Of a stretch of DNA of 64,000 bases, positions 33,645 through 42,355 are shown one piece after another. Under the pieces are notes generated by a model, which saw nothing but the letters and a program-made list of their open reading frames with translations, did not search any database and was not told the DNA's origin. Position 1 is the stretch's first letter. Each line of letters opens with the position of its first letter. Origin of the DNA: Streptomyces showdoensis (GTDB lineage: Bacteria; Actinomycetota; Actinomycetes; Streptomycetales; Streptomycetaceae); NCBI RefSeq assembly GCF_039535475.1, contig NZ_BAAAXG010000027.1:142001-206000 (forward strand), written 5' to 3'. A program made the translations under genes and the position numbers.

Positions 33645-35228
33645 CTACTGTCCGACGCGGCCCGGCTGGAGCACCTTGGAGAACAGCACCGTGCCGCCCT
33701 CGGCGCGCAACCGGACCGTCAGTTCCCCGCTGCCGCCGTCGATGTCGACCTCGCCGAAGTACTGCGGGCTCTCCATCGGCGACAGGTTGGCCCGTTCCGG
33801 CGCCCGCACGAAGACCCGCTCGGGGCCGAACGTGCCGTCCAGCCTGTTGGCCGGGAAGCCGCCCGCCGCCAGCGGTCCGGAGACGAACTCCCAGAAGGGG
33901 GCGAAGTCCTGGAAGGCTGCGCGCTCCGGCGCGTAGTGCTGCGCGGAGGTGTAGTGGACGTCCGCCGTCAGCCACAGCGTGCCGGTGATCCGCCGGTGCT
34001 TGATGAAGCGGAGCAGCTCGGCGATCTGCAGCTCGCGCCCGAGCGGGGCACCCGGATCGCCCTGCGCGACCGCCTCGAAGTCGGTGGCGCCGTCCGTGAC
34101 CACCAGGCCCAGCGGCATGTCCGCGGCGATCACCTTCCACACCGCGCGCGAGCGGCTCAGCTCCCTCTTCAGCCACTCCAGTTGCTCCGCGCCGAGGATG
34201 CCGGTGGTGTCGTCGGCCTGCCGGCCCGGCGAGTTGGCGTTGCGGTACGAGCGCATGTCGAGCACGAACACGTCCAGCAGCGGGCCGTACCGCACCACCC
34301 GGTGCATCCGGCGCTCGGCGCCGCGCGCGTGGAGCGTGGAGACCGGGAAGTACTCGCCGAACGCGCGCGAGGCGCGGGCCGCGAGGACGTCGACGTCCTT
34401 CTCCGTGTAGCGCGGGTCGTCCAGGATCTGGCCGGGGTACCAGTTGTTGCGGACCTCGTGGTCGTCCCACTGCACGATCGACGGCACCTGGGCGTTGAAG
34501 GCGCGCACGTTGTGGTCGAGGAGGTTGTAGCGGAAGTTGCCGCGGTACTCGTCCAGGGTCTCGGCGACCTTGGACTTCTCGGGGGTGGTGACGTTCCGCC
34601 AGATCCGGCCGTCGGGGAGCGTGACGCTGGGCTGGATGACCCCGTCCGCGTAGATCGTGTCGCCGCTGCACAGGAAGAAGTCGGGGTCGAGCCGGCGCAT
34701 CTCCTCGTACGCGCGGAAGCCGCCGATGTCCGGGTTGATGCCCCAGCCCTGCCCGGCGATGTCGCCCGACCAGAGGAACCGCACCCCGTCGCGGCGCCGT
34801 TCCGGGGCCGTGCGGAAGGTGCCGGTCACCGGTTCCCCGGTACGGCGCGGGTCGTCCGGGTCCGCCAGGGTGACCCGGTAGTGGACCTGCTCGCCCGCCG
34901 GCAGGCCCCGCAGCGCGGTGGTGCCGGTGAAGTCGGTGCCGGGACCCAGGAGCGGACCGTAGTGGCGGCGGACGCGGCGGAACGATTCGCCGGACGAGGT
35001 CTCGACGATCATGCGGGCCGGCCGGTCCGAGCGGACCCAGACCAGGCCCGAGTGGGCGGTCACGTCGCCGGTCTGCACGCCCCACGCGGCCGACGGGCGC
35101 CCGGAGAGCGCGAGCGCCGGACTCGCGAACGCGCCCCCGCCGACGGTGAGGGCGGCGGTCGAAGCGGCGAGCGATCCGCGCAGGACCGTACGGCGGGCGG
35201 GGGAAGGGGCGGGCGTGCGGTCGGACAT
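33645..35228 (-). CDS. PhoD-like secreted alkaline phosphatase/phosphodiesterase
   Basis: ATG 35228 follows GGAGG. The N-terminus is a twin-arginine signal (SPARRTVLRGSLAASTAALTVGGG) ending near AGALA-like residues. The PhoD N-domain (AWGVQTGDVTAHSGLVWVRSD) and the metallophosphatase domain follow, with LWSGDIAGQGWG, FFLCSGDTIYADG, VQWDDHEVRNNW, LDMRSYR and LTADVHYTSA as metal-ligand blocks. PhoD enzymes use Fe and Ca to release phosphate from esters and teichoic acids outside the cell and are usually under PhoP control. Upstream is a repeat-filled gap. Confidence 0.92.
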   Translation of the reverse strand: MSDRTPAPSPARRTVLRGSLAASTAALTVGGGAFASPALALSGRPSAAWGVQTGDVTAHSGLVWVRSDRPARMIVETSSGESFRRVRRHYGPLLGPGTDFTGTTALRGLPAGEQVHYRVTLADPDDPRRTGEPVTGTFRTAPERRRDGVRFLWSGDIAGQGWGINPDIGGFRAYEEMRRLDPDFFLCSGDTIYADGVIQPSVTLPDGRIWRNVTTPEKSKVAETLDEYRGNFRYNLLDHNVRAFNAQVPSIVQWDDHEVRNNWYPGQILDDPRYTEKDVDVLAARASRAFGEYFPVSTLHARGAERRMHRVVRYGPLLDVFVLDMRSYRNANSPGRQADDTTGILGAEQLEWLKRELSRSRAVWKVIAADMPLGLVVTDGATDFEAVAQGDPGAPLGRELQIAELLRFIKHRRITGTLWLTADVHYTSAQHYAPERAAFQDFAPFWEFVSGPLAAGGFPANRLDGTFGPERVFVRAPERANLSPMESPQYFGEVDIDGGSGELTVRLRAEGGTVLFSKVLQPGRVGQ

Positions 35229-35344
35229 CGAAGCGCCTCCGGGGATTCGGCGGGATGGGCCGCCCCCATGCCTAGCGCCCGGGAGAGGCGAGGAGCCGAA
35301 CCCCGTGTGAACAACGCTCCGGGGGAGGTGTCCTGGGGCGGCGT

Positions 35345-35425
35345 CACCGTGCGGCGGGCGAGCGGGCGAGCGGGCGGCGGGCGAGCGGGCGGCGGGCGAG
35401 CGGGCGGCGGGCGGCCGACCGGGCC
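35345..35425. repeat. Tandem repeat of GAGCGGGCGGCGGGC units
   Basis: About four head-to-tail copies of a 15-base unit, GAGCGGGCGGCGGGC, lie between the PhoD and MocR genes. Confidence 0.75.
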
Positions 35426-35468
35426 CCGGCCTCCCCGGTCGGGCGTCCCCTGCCGGGCCGGGCCCGGA

Positions 35469-35610
35469 GGACCGTGCCCATCGGACCGTTCGACAAGGAC
35501 CGTGCCGCTCGGACCGTTCCGACAAGGACCGTGCCGCTCGGACCATCCCACTAGGACCGTGCCGCTCGGACCGTTCCCCATAGGACCGTGCCCATCGGGC
35601 CGTTCCCCTA
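35469..35610. repeat. Five 28-29-base direct repeats
   Basis: Five consecutive units start GGACCGTGCCSNTCGGRCC, each 28 or 29 bases with small differences, and no spacers between them. They occupy the gap between the PhoD start and the MocR stop. This is a minisatellite, not a CRISPR array. Confidence 0.85.
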
Positions 35611-35625
35611 GGGCCCCGCCCTCCG

Positions 35626-37101
35626 TCAGCCCACCCCCTGCCCCTCCGCCATCAGCTCCACCCCCCGGGCGATCTCCCCCGGCGTCAGGTGCGCGTAGCC
35701 GAGGACGAGCCGGACCGTGCCGTCGGTCGGGCGGGCCGTGCCGTAGTCCGCCAAGGGGCGCAGGGCCACCCCCGCCGCCCGGGCGCGCTCCAGGAAGCGC
35801 GGGGTCGGGCCGTGTTCCGGAGGCAGGTGGGCGATGACGTGGAGGCCCGCCGCGATGCCGCTCACGCCGCTCCCCGGGAAGTGCCGTTCCAGGGCGGCCA
35901 CCAGGGCGTCCCTGCGCTCGCGGTAGGCGCGCTGGCAGCGGCGCAGCTGGCGGTCGTAGCCGCCCTCGGTCACGAAGCGGGTGAGGACCGCCTGGTCGAG
36001 GGCCGGGTTGCCGAGGTCCATGGTGCGCTTGCGCTCGACCACCTCGTCCAGCAGCGCCTCCGGCACCAGCATCCAGCCCAGGCGGAGCCCGGGCGCGAGC
36101 GACTTGCTCACCGAGCCCGCGTAGGCGACGCGCTCCGGGTCGAGGCCCTGGAGCGCGCCCACCGGGGCCCGGTCGTAGCGGAAGTCCCCGTCGTAGTCGT
36201 CCTCCAGGACGAAGCCGTCCACGGACCGCGCCCAGTCGAGGAGCGCGGCCCGCCGCCGCGCCGAGTAGGCGATCCCGGACGGGAACTGGTGCGAGGGCGT
36301 CACCACCACCGCCCGCACCCCGGACGCGGCGAGCGGTCCCGGCTCCAGGCCCTCGCCGTCGACCGGCAGCCACACCGTGTCCACGCCCGTGGCGGCGAAC
36401 AGCCGGGCGTGCTCCGGGCTTCCGGGATCCTCGACGCCCACCGTGTCCAGCCCGCGCGCCCGCAGGACGAAGCCCAGCAGCGTCGTCGCCTGCGCCACCC
36501 CCGAGCACACCACCAGGCGCTCGGGACCGGCCGCCACCCCGCGCCTGCGCGCCAGGAGCGCGGCGAGCGCGGTGCGCAGCTCGGGCAGCCCGCGCGGATC
36601 GGGATAGCCGAGCTGCCGGTGGGCCAGTTCGGAGAGCACCGCCCGCTGGGCGGCGCCCCACGCGGCCCGCGGGAAGAGCGCCAGGTCGGGCGTGCCGGAC
36701 CGGAAGTCCACCCGCACTCCCGGCGCGCGCGGCGCCAGGTCCCGTGCGCCCGGCGCGGCCGAACGCGCGGCGCCGCCCACCCAGGTGCCCGAGCCCCGGT
36801 CGCTGCGCAGATAGCCCTCGGCCGTGAGCTGCTCGTACACCTCGGTCACCAGGCCCCGCGAGACCCCGAGGTCGGCGGCGAGGGCCCGGCTGGACGGCAG
36901 CCGGGTGCCGGGGCCGAGCCGGCCGGCGCGCACCGCCTCCCGCAGCGCCTCCTGGAGGGCCCGCCCGCGCCCGCGCGCGGGGGCACCCGCCGCGGGGAGG
37001 AGCAACTCCCAGGCGGGCTGCGGGGGAGCGGGCGCCGGAGCGGTGCCGGCCGCGGCCCCCCGGCCCTCGCCCGCGCTCCAAGTGGTCCCCGATGACGTCA
37101 T
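35626..37101 (-). CDS. MocR-type (GntR plus aminotransferase) regulator
   Basis: The 491-residue product has a GntR wHTH (LPSSRALAADLGVSRGLVTEVYEQLTAEGYL in the region 62-100, split here only for description). A fold-type-I aminotransferase domain follows, with HQFPSGIAYSARRR, DDYDGDFRYD and the PLP lysine in YAGSVSKSLAPGLRLG. MocR proteins use PLP to sense substrates, often in vitamin B6 or GABA metabolism. It is divergent from an EamA exporter at 37149, 47 bases away, which is its likely target. ATG 37101 overlaps a perfect palindrome, ATGACGTCAT. Confidence 0.88.
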   Translation of the reverse strand: MTSSGTTWSAGEGRGAAAGTAPAPAPPQPAWELLLPAAGAPARGRGRALQEALREAVRAGRLGPGTRLPSSRALAADLGVSRGLVTEVYEQLTAEGYLRSDRGSGTWVGGAARSAAPGARDLAPRAPGVRVDFRSGTPDLALFPRAAWGAAQRAVLSELAHRQLGYPDPRGLPELRTALAALLARRRGVAAGPERLVVCSGVAQATTLLGFVLRARGLDTVGVEDPGSPEHARLFAATGVDTVWLPVDGEGLEPGPLAASGVRAVVVTPSHQFPSGIAYSARRRAALLDWARSVDGFVLEDDYDGDFRYDRAPVGALQGLDPERVAYAGSVSKSLAPGLRLGWMLVPEALLDEVVERKRTMDLGNPALDQAVLTRFVTEGGYDRQLRRCQRAYRERRDALVAALERHFPGSGVSGIAAGLHVIAHLPPEHGPTPRFLERARAAGVALRPLADYGTARPTDGTVRLVLGYAHLTPGEIARGVELMAEGQGVG

Positions 37102-37148
37102 GGAAGTGGACCTTAATGCGGAGAGCGCCGCTTCCTAGCGTCGGGACC

Positions 37149-38318
37149 ATGAACGCGAACTCCCTGCGCGGCGCCCTCCTGGTGACCGTCGCCTATGCCC
37201 TCGTGGGCGCCTCCTTCACCGCCAACAGCCTGCTCGGCGCCTATCCGTACGCGGGCGGGCAGGCGCTGCGCTACGCCGCCGCCTGCCTGCTCCTGCTGCC
37301 CTTCGTCGGCCGGGGCGCCCTCGCCCCGCTGCGTGCCCTGACCGTGCGGCACTGGCTGCGGCTGGCCCTGATCTCGGCCGTCGGCATGGTCGGCTTCAAC
37401 CTGGCCGTCCTCGCCGCCGAGCGGACCGCGGAGCCCGCGGTGCCGGGCGTCCTGGTCGGCTGCGCGCCGGTCGTCGTCGCCGTCCTGGTCCCGCTGACGG
37501 AGGGCCGCAGGCCCGCCCGGCCGGTGCTGTACGGCGCGCTGCTCGTCGCGGCGGGCGCCTTCACCGTCCAGGGCTGGGGCCGCACCGACCTCGCCGGCCT
37601 CGGCTGGTCGGTGGCGGCCCTGGCGGGCGAGGTGGGCTTCACGGTCCTGGCGGTGCCGGTGCTGCGCCCGCTGGGGCCGAAGCTCCTGACGGCGGTGGTG
37701 TGCGGGGTGGCCGCGGTGGAGTCGGCGCTGCTCGGCCTGGTCGTGGACGGGACCGACGCGCTGCGCGTGCCGACGGGCGTGGAGGCGGGCGCCCTGGTGT
37801 GGCAGGCGGCGCTCGCGACGGTCGTCGGCTTCGTCCTCTTCTACATGGGCGTCCAGCGCATCGGTATGGAGAGGGCCACTCTCTACACGGGAGCGATCCC
37901 GGTGGCCGCCGCGCTGACCGCCGTCGCGGTCGCGCACGGCTCCTTCGGGCCGCCCCAGGCCGCCGGAAGCCTCCTCGTGGGGGCCGGGGCGGCCCTGGGC
38001 ACGGGCCTGTTCTCCCGCAAGGGGTCAGGCGGCGGGGCGGCTGCCGTCGAGGATCACCCGGGAGACGAGGGCCGGGTCGTCGTTCATGGGGACGTGACCG
38101 CAGCCCGGCAGCCGGACCAGGCGCGCGCCGGGGACGACCCGCTTGGCCCGGACGCCCTGGCGGCGCAGCAGGAGCCGGTCGCGGCTGCCCCAGGCGACGG
38201 TGACGGGCACGGCGGGGACGTCGTCGGTGAAGAGCACGCTCCCGCCGGACGCCAGGGTCTGGTGGAAGCCGGTCGCCTCCCTCAGGGCGAGCGTCTCGGC
38301 GACGGCCGCCTCGGGTGA
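37149..38318 (+). CDS. EamA/DMT transporter with long antisense-overlapping tail
   Basis: The 389-residue frame has about ten membrane helices in two EamA halves (LRGALLVTVAYALVGASF, AAERTAEPAVPGVLVGCAPVV, VLFYMGVQRIGMERATLYTGAIPVAAALTA). Homology should end near residue 292 (GTGLFSRKG), but no stop follows. The frame runs 290 more bases, antisense to the hydrolase gene at 38025, giving a hydrophilic 90-residue tail. The stop was probably lost recently. Divergent from the MocR regulator. Confidence 0.8.
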   Translation: MNANSLRGALLVTVAYALVGASFTANSLLGAYPYAGGQALRYAAACLLLLPFVGRGALAPLRALTVRHWLRLALISAVGMVGFNLAVLAAERTAEPAVPGVLVGCAPVVVAVLVPLTEGRRPARPVLYGALLVAAGAFTVQGWGRTDLAGLGWSVAALAGEVGFTVLAVPVLRPLGPKLLTAVVCGVAAVESALLGLVVDGTDALRVPTGVEAGALVWQAALATVVGFVLFYMGVQRIGMERATLYTGAIPVAAALTAVAVAHGSFGPPQAAGSLLVGAGAALGTGLFSRKGSGGGAAAVEDHPGDEGRVVVHGDVTAARQPDQARAGDDPLGPDALAAQQEPVAAAPGDGDGHGGDVVGEEHAPAGRQGLVEAGRLPQGERLGDGRLG

Positions 38319-38864
38319 ACGGCGCCCGGGGCGCGCGTAGATGGTGCTGGTGAGCGCGGTCCGGCCGGCCGCGCTGCGGGAGAGGCGCTCGATCAGCGGG
38401 ACGGGCATCGCGAGTGCGGCGGCCCGCATGGCGCGCAAGGTCGCGAACGCGTACCGCCGTTCGGCCTCCGACCAGAAGCCGGCCGGGGAGAGCGCCGTCA
38501 CCGAGCGCACGAGCTTCTCGCGGCCGAGCTCCAGGGCGAGCAGGCCGCCGAGCGAGTTGCCGGCCACGTGCGGCCGTTCGACGCCGAGCGCCGCGCAGAA
38601 GGCGCCGAGCACCGGCGCCACGGTGCCGAGGTCGTACCGGTACCCCTCGGGCAGGCCGGGGGAGGCGCCGAAGCCCGGCAGGTCGACCGCGATGACGTCC
38701 CGCTCGGTCGCGAGGACGTCGAGCACCGGCTCCCAGGCCTGCCAGTGGTGGCCGATCCCGTGGAGCAGCAGCAGGGGCTCGCCCCGGCCCCGGCGCTCGT
38801 AGGCGAGGGTCACCGTGCGCGGTCCGCCGGGGGACTCCACGGGGAAAGAGATCTGTGCGGACAT
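38025..38864 (-). CDS. Alpha/beta hydrolase
   Basis: ATG 38864 follows AGGAG. The 279-residue product has the alpha/beta-hydrolase core: LLLLHGIGHHWQAWEPVLDVLA (oxyanion-hole HG), VDLPGFGAS, the nucleophile elbow AGNSLGGLLAL with Ser near residue 106, and the late His of LPGCGHVPMNDDP. It should hydrolyse an ester, amide or similar bond; the substrate cannot be told. The 3' end overlaps the convergent EamA frame by 294 bases. Confidence 0.9.
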   Translation of the reverse strand: MSAQISFPVESPGGPRTVTLAYERRGRGEPLLLLHGIGHHWQAWEPVLDVLATERDVIAVDLPGFGASPGLPEGYRYDLGTVAPVLGAFCAALGVERPHVAGNSLGGLLALELGREKLVRSVTALSPAGFWSEAERRYAFATLRAMRAAALAMPVPLIERLSRSAAGRTALTSTIYARPGRRSPEAAVAETLALREATGFHQTLASGGSVLFTDDVPAVPVTVAWGSRDRLLLRRQGVRAKRVVPGARLVRLPGCGHVPMNDDPALVSRVILDGSRPAA

Positions 38865-38890
38865 CGGTCGCTCCTGTCGTGGGATACCCC

Positions 38891-38907
38891 GTAGACACTG
38901 TAGACAC
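38891..38907. promoter_or_regulatory. Tandem GTAGACAC repeat between divergent genes
   Basis: GTAGACAC occurs at 38891-38898 and 38900-38907, in the 116-base gap between the hydrolase and the sigma-factor gene. It is a possible regulator site for either gene. Confidence 0.4.
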
Positions 38908-38980
38908 CCTGTCAGCAACAATTACCGGTGGGTAGAGTCGAGTTCAAGAGCAGAGCCGGAAACTGGACAGGGGCCGTGGC

Positions 38981-39892
38981 GTGAGCTGGGATGGCACCGT
39001 GCCGACCGACATCCTCACCGACCCGACCGATCTGTTCGAAGAACACCGCCCGATGCTCACCGGTGTCGCCTACCGGATGCTCGGCCGCGCCGCCGACGCC
39101 GAGGACGTGGTGCAGGAGGCGTGGCTGCGCTGGTCCGCCGACGACCGCTCCGAGGTCCGCGAGCCCCGCGCCTTCCTCGTCCGGATCACCACCCGGCTCG
39201 CCATCGACCGGCTCCGCCAGGTGCAGTCCCGCCGCGAGTCCTACGTGGGCCCCTGGCTGCCCGAGCCGATCGTGACCGACTTCGGGCCGTCCGTGCCCGA
39301 CACCGCCGAGCGCGCCCTGCTCTCCGACTCCGTCTCCCTGGCGCTCCTCGTCGTCCTGGAGTCCCTCTCCCCGCTCGAACGCGCCGTCTTCGTCCTGCGG
39401 GAGGCCTTCGGCTTCCCCTTCGCGGAGATCGCCGCCACCCTCGACCGCAGCGAGGCAGCCGTCCGCCAGCTCGCCGGACGGGCCCGCCGGCACGTCGACG
39501 AGGGCCGGCCGCGCTACGACGTGGACCCGGTCCAACGGCGCGATCTCACCGAGCGGTTCCTCGCCGCCGCGTCGAGCGGCGACCTCGAGGGGCTGCTCAC
39601 CCTGCTCGCCCCGGACGTCAGGCTGGTCGGCGACAGCGGCGGCAAGTCCAAGGCCCCGCTGCGGGTCATGGAGACCGCCGACAAGATCGGCCGCTTCCTG
39701 GTCGCCATCTCCCAGGGAACGGACGACTCCTTCGGGGTCCGCTTCGCGGAGGTCAACGGCGGGCCGGCGCTGGTCGCCCTGGTCGACGGCAAGGTCGACT
39801 CCGTCTTCCAGATCGACATCCGCGACGGACGGATCGCCTGCGTCTACATCCTGCGCAATCCCGACAAGCTCCAGGGCCTCGCCCTCGACTGA
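38981..39892 (+). CDS. ECF41-type (SigJ-like) sigma factor
   Basis: The 303-residue product has sigma region 2 (HRPMLTGVAYRMLGRAADAEDVVQEAWLRW as two adjacent helices, residues 23-52) and sigma region 4 (LSPLERAVFVLREAFGFPFAEIAATL). A C-terminal SnoaL-like domain of about 130 residues follows, as in ECF41 factors. The linker motif is DSGGKSKAPL, close to the DGGGK motif of the group. ECF41 factors have no anti-sigma factor; the SnoaL-like domain regulates them in cis. GTG 38981 gives the expected N-terminus. It ends in a strong terminator. Confidence 0.9.
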   Translation: MSWDGTVPTDILTDPTDLFEEHRPMLTGVAYRMLGRAADAEDVVQEAWLRWSADDRSEVREPRAFLVRITTRLAIDRLRQVQSRRESYVGPWLPEPIVTDFGPSVPDTAERALLSDSVSLALLVVLESLSPLERAVFVLREAFGFPFAEIAATLDRSEAAVRQLAGRARRHVDEGRPRYDVDPVQRRDLTERFLAAASSGDLEGLLTLLAPDVRLVGDSGGKSKAPLRVMETADKIGRFLVAISQGTDDSFGVRFAEVNGGPALVALVDGKVDSVFQIDIRDGRIACVYILRNPDKLQGLALD

Positions 39893-39922
39893 CCTCGGCC
39901 CGCCCCGCGCCGGCCCCCGACC

Positions 39923-39965
39923 CGCCCCGCCCCGGACCCGTTCGCGGTCCGGGGCGGGGCGTTTT
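39923..39965 (+). terminator. Strong intrinsic terminator after the sigma factor
   Basis: CGCCCCGCCCCGGACC (39923-39938) pairs perfectly with GGTCCGGGGCGGGGCG (39946-39961), a 16-bp stem with a 7-base loop, followed by TTTT. Confidence 0.92.
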
Positions 39966-40046
39966 GCTGCGAGGGGTTCTCCACGACACGAACGTCCTGT
40001 GAACGATCTAGGTCAGAGGGTCACATTCGGGGTCGTTCGGCGGAGG

Positions 40047-40082
40047 ATTGGTCTTGACCAAGGGTGTGCGGCGCCTTATGGT
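40047..40082 (+). promoter_or_regulatory. Promoter overlapped by a dre-like palindrome
   Basis: ATTGGTCTTGACCAAG (40047-40062) is a TTGGTC-TT-GACCAA palindrome close to the DasR-responsive element (core TGGTCTAGACCA). It contains the -35 TTGACC (40054-40059), followed by a 17-base spacer and the -10 TATGGT (40077-40082). Binding there would block RNA polymerase at the GntR gene 80 bases on. Confidence 0.6.
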
Positions 40083-40163
40083 CGCAGAGTTAGTGCAGGA
40101 ACCTTTAATAAACAAGGGCGCGGAAAAACGCCGCGGGACACGGCGAATGTGCGGAGGATCAGG

Positions 40164-40904
40164 GTGGGGACCACGCAGCTGGAATCAGTACCGGAGCCGA
40201 AGTACTGGCACCTCAAGACCGTGATCGGCGAAGCCCTCGACTCGGACTTCGCGGTCGGGGAGATCCTGCCCAACGAGCGCGAACTCGCGGCCCGTTTCGG
40301 CGTCGCGCGCGCCACGCTCCGCCAGGCCCTGGAGCAGCTGGAGCTGGAGGGCCGCCTGCAGCGCCGCCGCGGCGTCGGCACCACCGTCGCCCCGCCCCGG
40401 GTCGGCGTCGACGTCTCCACCACCCAGCACACCTGGCCCGGTGTCGGCGAGGACACCTGGCAGTCGGTGGACTCCGCCGCCGGCACGGCGCCCGCCGCCG
40501 TCGCCCGCCTCCTGGAGATCACCGCGGACGAGCCCGTCCACGTGGTGCGCCGCCTGCGCGTCACCGAGGGCCAGCCGGTCGCCGCCGAACTGCTCTACGT
40601 GCCCTCCGGCTCGGTCCCCGGCCTCGGCGCCGTCGAGGTGCCCGGCGGCGTCGACCGCGCCCGCTCCGTCCTGCGCGAGCTCCAGCGCCTCGCCCTCGAC
40701 GGGCAGGACCGCTCCGTCGAACTCGGCTCCGCGCGCGCGGACGACGCCCGGGAGCTGGACCGCCTGCCCGGCGCGCCCGTCCTCGTCGTCACCACCCGCT
40801 ACCTCTCGGAGGGCGGCACCGCGGCCGTCTCCGTGGCCACGTACCGCGCCGACACCTGCAAGCTCACCTTCGGCGACTCCGGGGAAATGGTCATGGCCTC
40901 CTGA
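40164..40904 (+). CDS. GntR family regulator, HutC/DasR-like
   Basis: GTG 40164 is set by GGAGG six bases upstream. The 246-residue product has a wHTH at residues 14-72 (YWHLKTVIGEAL, LPNERELAARFGVARATLRQAL, GRLQRRRGVGT). A UTRA sensor domain follows (AAVARLLEITADEPVHVVRRLRV ... ADTCKLTF), the HutC architecture. HutC proteins bind sugars or phosphosugars. A dre-like palindrome overlaps the promoter, suggesting control by DasR or autoregulation. The opposing ROK regulator follows across a bidirectional terminator. Confidence 0.88.
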   Translation: MGTTQLESVPEPKYWHLKTVIGEALDSDFAVGEILPNERELAARFGVARATLRQALEQLELEGRLQRRRGVGTTVAPPRVGVDVSTTQHTWPGVGEDTWQSVDSAAGTAPAAVARLLEITADEPVHVVRRLRVTEGQPVAAELLYVPSGSVPGLGAVEVPGGVDRARSVLRELQRLALDGQDRSVELGSARADDARELDRLPGAPVLVVTTRYLSEGGTAAVSVATYRADTCKLTFGDSGEMVMAS

Positions 40905-40946
40905 CCCCTCGCGCACCTCACCGCGCACCCCCCTCGCACCACGCAT

Positions 40947-40994
40947 CGGGCCCGTGTCCGGAAGCCGTGACCACGGCTGCCGGACACGGGCCCG
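40947..40994. terminator. Bidirectional terminator between GntR and ROK genes
   Basis: CGGGCCCGTGTCCGG (40947-40961) pairs perfectly with CCGGACACGGGCCCG (40980-40994). The loop itself forms AGCCGTG-ACC-ACGGCT-type pairing. Confidence 0.85.
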
Positions 40995-41034
40995 ACGGCA
41001 TTGCGCGAGGGGCACCCGCGCGGTGCGGACCGCC

Positions 41035-42192
41035 TCAGCGGCGGGCCGACACCGTGCCGTCCACCGCGAACAGCTGCTCCTCGACGTGGTCGAGCGCCAG
41101 CCGCAGCGCGCCCGTGCCCACCGCCGCCTCGCCCAGCATCGACAGGACCACCCGCGGCGGCCGCAGGCAGAAGCGCGCCAGCTCCTCGCGGAGCGGCTGC
41201 AGCACCCCGTCCAGACCGGCCGCCCAGCCGCCGATCACCACCAGCTCCGGGTCGAGCGCGAGCACCAGCGCCGCCACGTCGTGCACGAGGCGCTGGATGA
41301 ACCGCTCCACGGCCGCCCCGGCCCGCGCGTCGCCCTGCTTGGCCAGCGCGAACACCTCGGCCACCGCCTGCTCGTCCAGCGGGTGCAGCGGCTCGTCCGT
41401 GGTCGAGAGCAGATGCTCGGGGGTGACGCCCCGGCCGAGCAGGTGCAGCGCCCCGATCTCCCCGGCCGCCCCGCCGTAGCCGCGGTGCAGCCGGCCGCCG
41501 ATCAGCGAACCCGCGCCGGGGCTGAGCCCGGCGAGGACGAAGACGATGTCGTCGGAATCGCTCGCGGCCCCCTTCCAGTGCTCGGCGACCGCCGCCGCGT
41601 TCGCGTCGTTCTCCACGATGACCGGGCAGCGGAACGAACGCCGCAGCCGCTCGCCGAGCGCGAGACCGGTCCAGCCGGGCAGCGCGGTGCCGAGGCGGAC
41701 CGTGCCGTCCGCCTCCACGATCCCGGGCGTGCCCACGCCGACGGCCCGCAGGTTCGACCGGGGCACCCCGGTCCTGCGCAGCACGTCGGCCACCACCGTC
41801 CGCACCCGGTCGAGGCGCTCGTCCTCGGGGGCCGTCTCCGACACCTCGCGGGAGCCGGCGCCGATGATCCGCCCGTCCAGACCGGAGATCAGCGCCGCCA
41901 CGCGGTGCGGTCCGATCTCGACGCCCAGCAGATGCCCCGCCTCCGCCCGGAAGCGGAACCTCCGGGCCGGCCGCCCCTGGCGCCGGGCCTCGCCCTCCTC
42001 GGGCGCCGCCTCGACGACCAGGCCACCCTCGATGAGCCCCTCGGTCACCCCCTCGACCGTGGGCCGGGACAGACCCGTGACCCGGGTCAGGTCCGTGAGC
42101 GTGAGCGCGTCGGAGCCCCGCAGCGCATGGAGTACCACCGCGGAGTTGATCCGCCGCAGCAGCGACGGATCCCCGCCGGTCAGCCGCCCCAC
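41035..42192 (-). CDS. ROK family transcriptional regulator
   Basis: GTG 42192 follows GGGAGG with good spacing. The 385-residue product has an N-terminal wHTH (LTDLTRVTGLSRPTVEGVTEGL). A ROK sugar-kinase-like domain follows, with LLGVEIGPHRVAALI, VENDANAAAVAEHW, the ATP-site-like AGLSPGAGSLIGGRLHRGYGGAAGEIG and VVIGGW. The full CxCGxxGC zinc motif of active ROK kinases is not visible, as is usual for repressor members. It probably responds to a sugar and controls carbohydrate genes. Confidence 0.9.
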   Translation of the reverse strand: MGRLTGGDPSLLRRINSAVVLHALRGSDALTLTDLTRVTGLSRPTVEGVTEGLIEGGLVVEAAPEEGEARRQGRPARRFRFRAEAGHLLGVEIGPHRVAALISGLDGRIIGAGSREVSETAPEDERLDRVRTVVADVLRRTGVPRSNLRAVGVGTPGIVEADGTVRLGTALPGWTGLALGERLRRSFRCPVIVENDANAAAVAEHWKGAASDSDDIVFVLAGLSPGAGSLIGGRLHRGYGGAAGEIGALHLLGRGVTPEHLLSTTDEPLHPLDEQAVAEVFALAKQGDARAGAAVERFIQRLVHDVAALVLALDPELVVIGGWAAGLDGVLQPLREELARFCLRPPRVVLSMLGEAAVGTGALRLALDHVEEQLFAVDGTVSARR

Positions 42193-42355
42193 CGTGTGTC
42201 CTCCCAGCTTGTGCGTTCTTTGCCCGGATGTTACTCAATGGGCGCAGGTGCGGCGAGTGCCGCCCGGTACGGAAGCGGACGCCGCGCGGCCGGGCCGCTG
42301 CCTCCGGCCGCCTGACGGACCACCAGGTGTCAGTGCCCGCCGCTTTACTGGACCC

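Noticed and set aside
29434..35085. A single 1883-codon minus-strand open frame
   Set aside because: Only its last 917 codons are a real gene. The rest is antisense or out-of-frame to the SWIM and PhoD genes, which have clear motifs.
35469..35610. CRISPR array
   Set aside because: The 28-29-base units are adjacent, with no unique spacers, and no cas genes are present.
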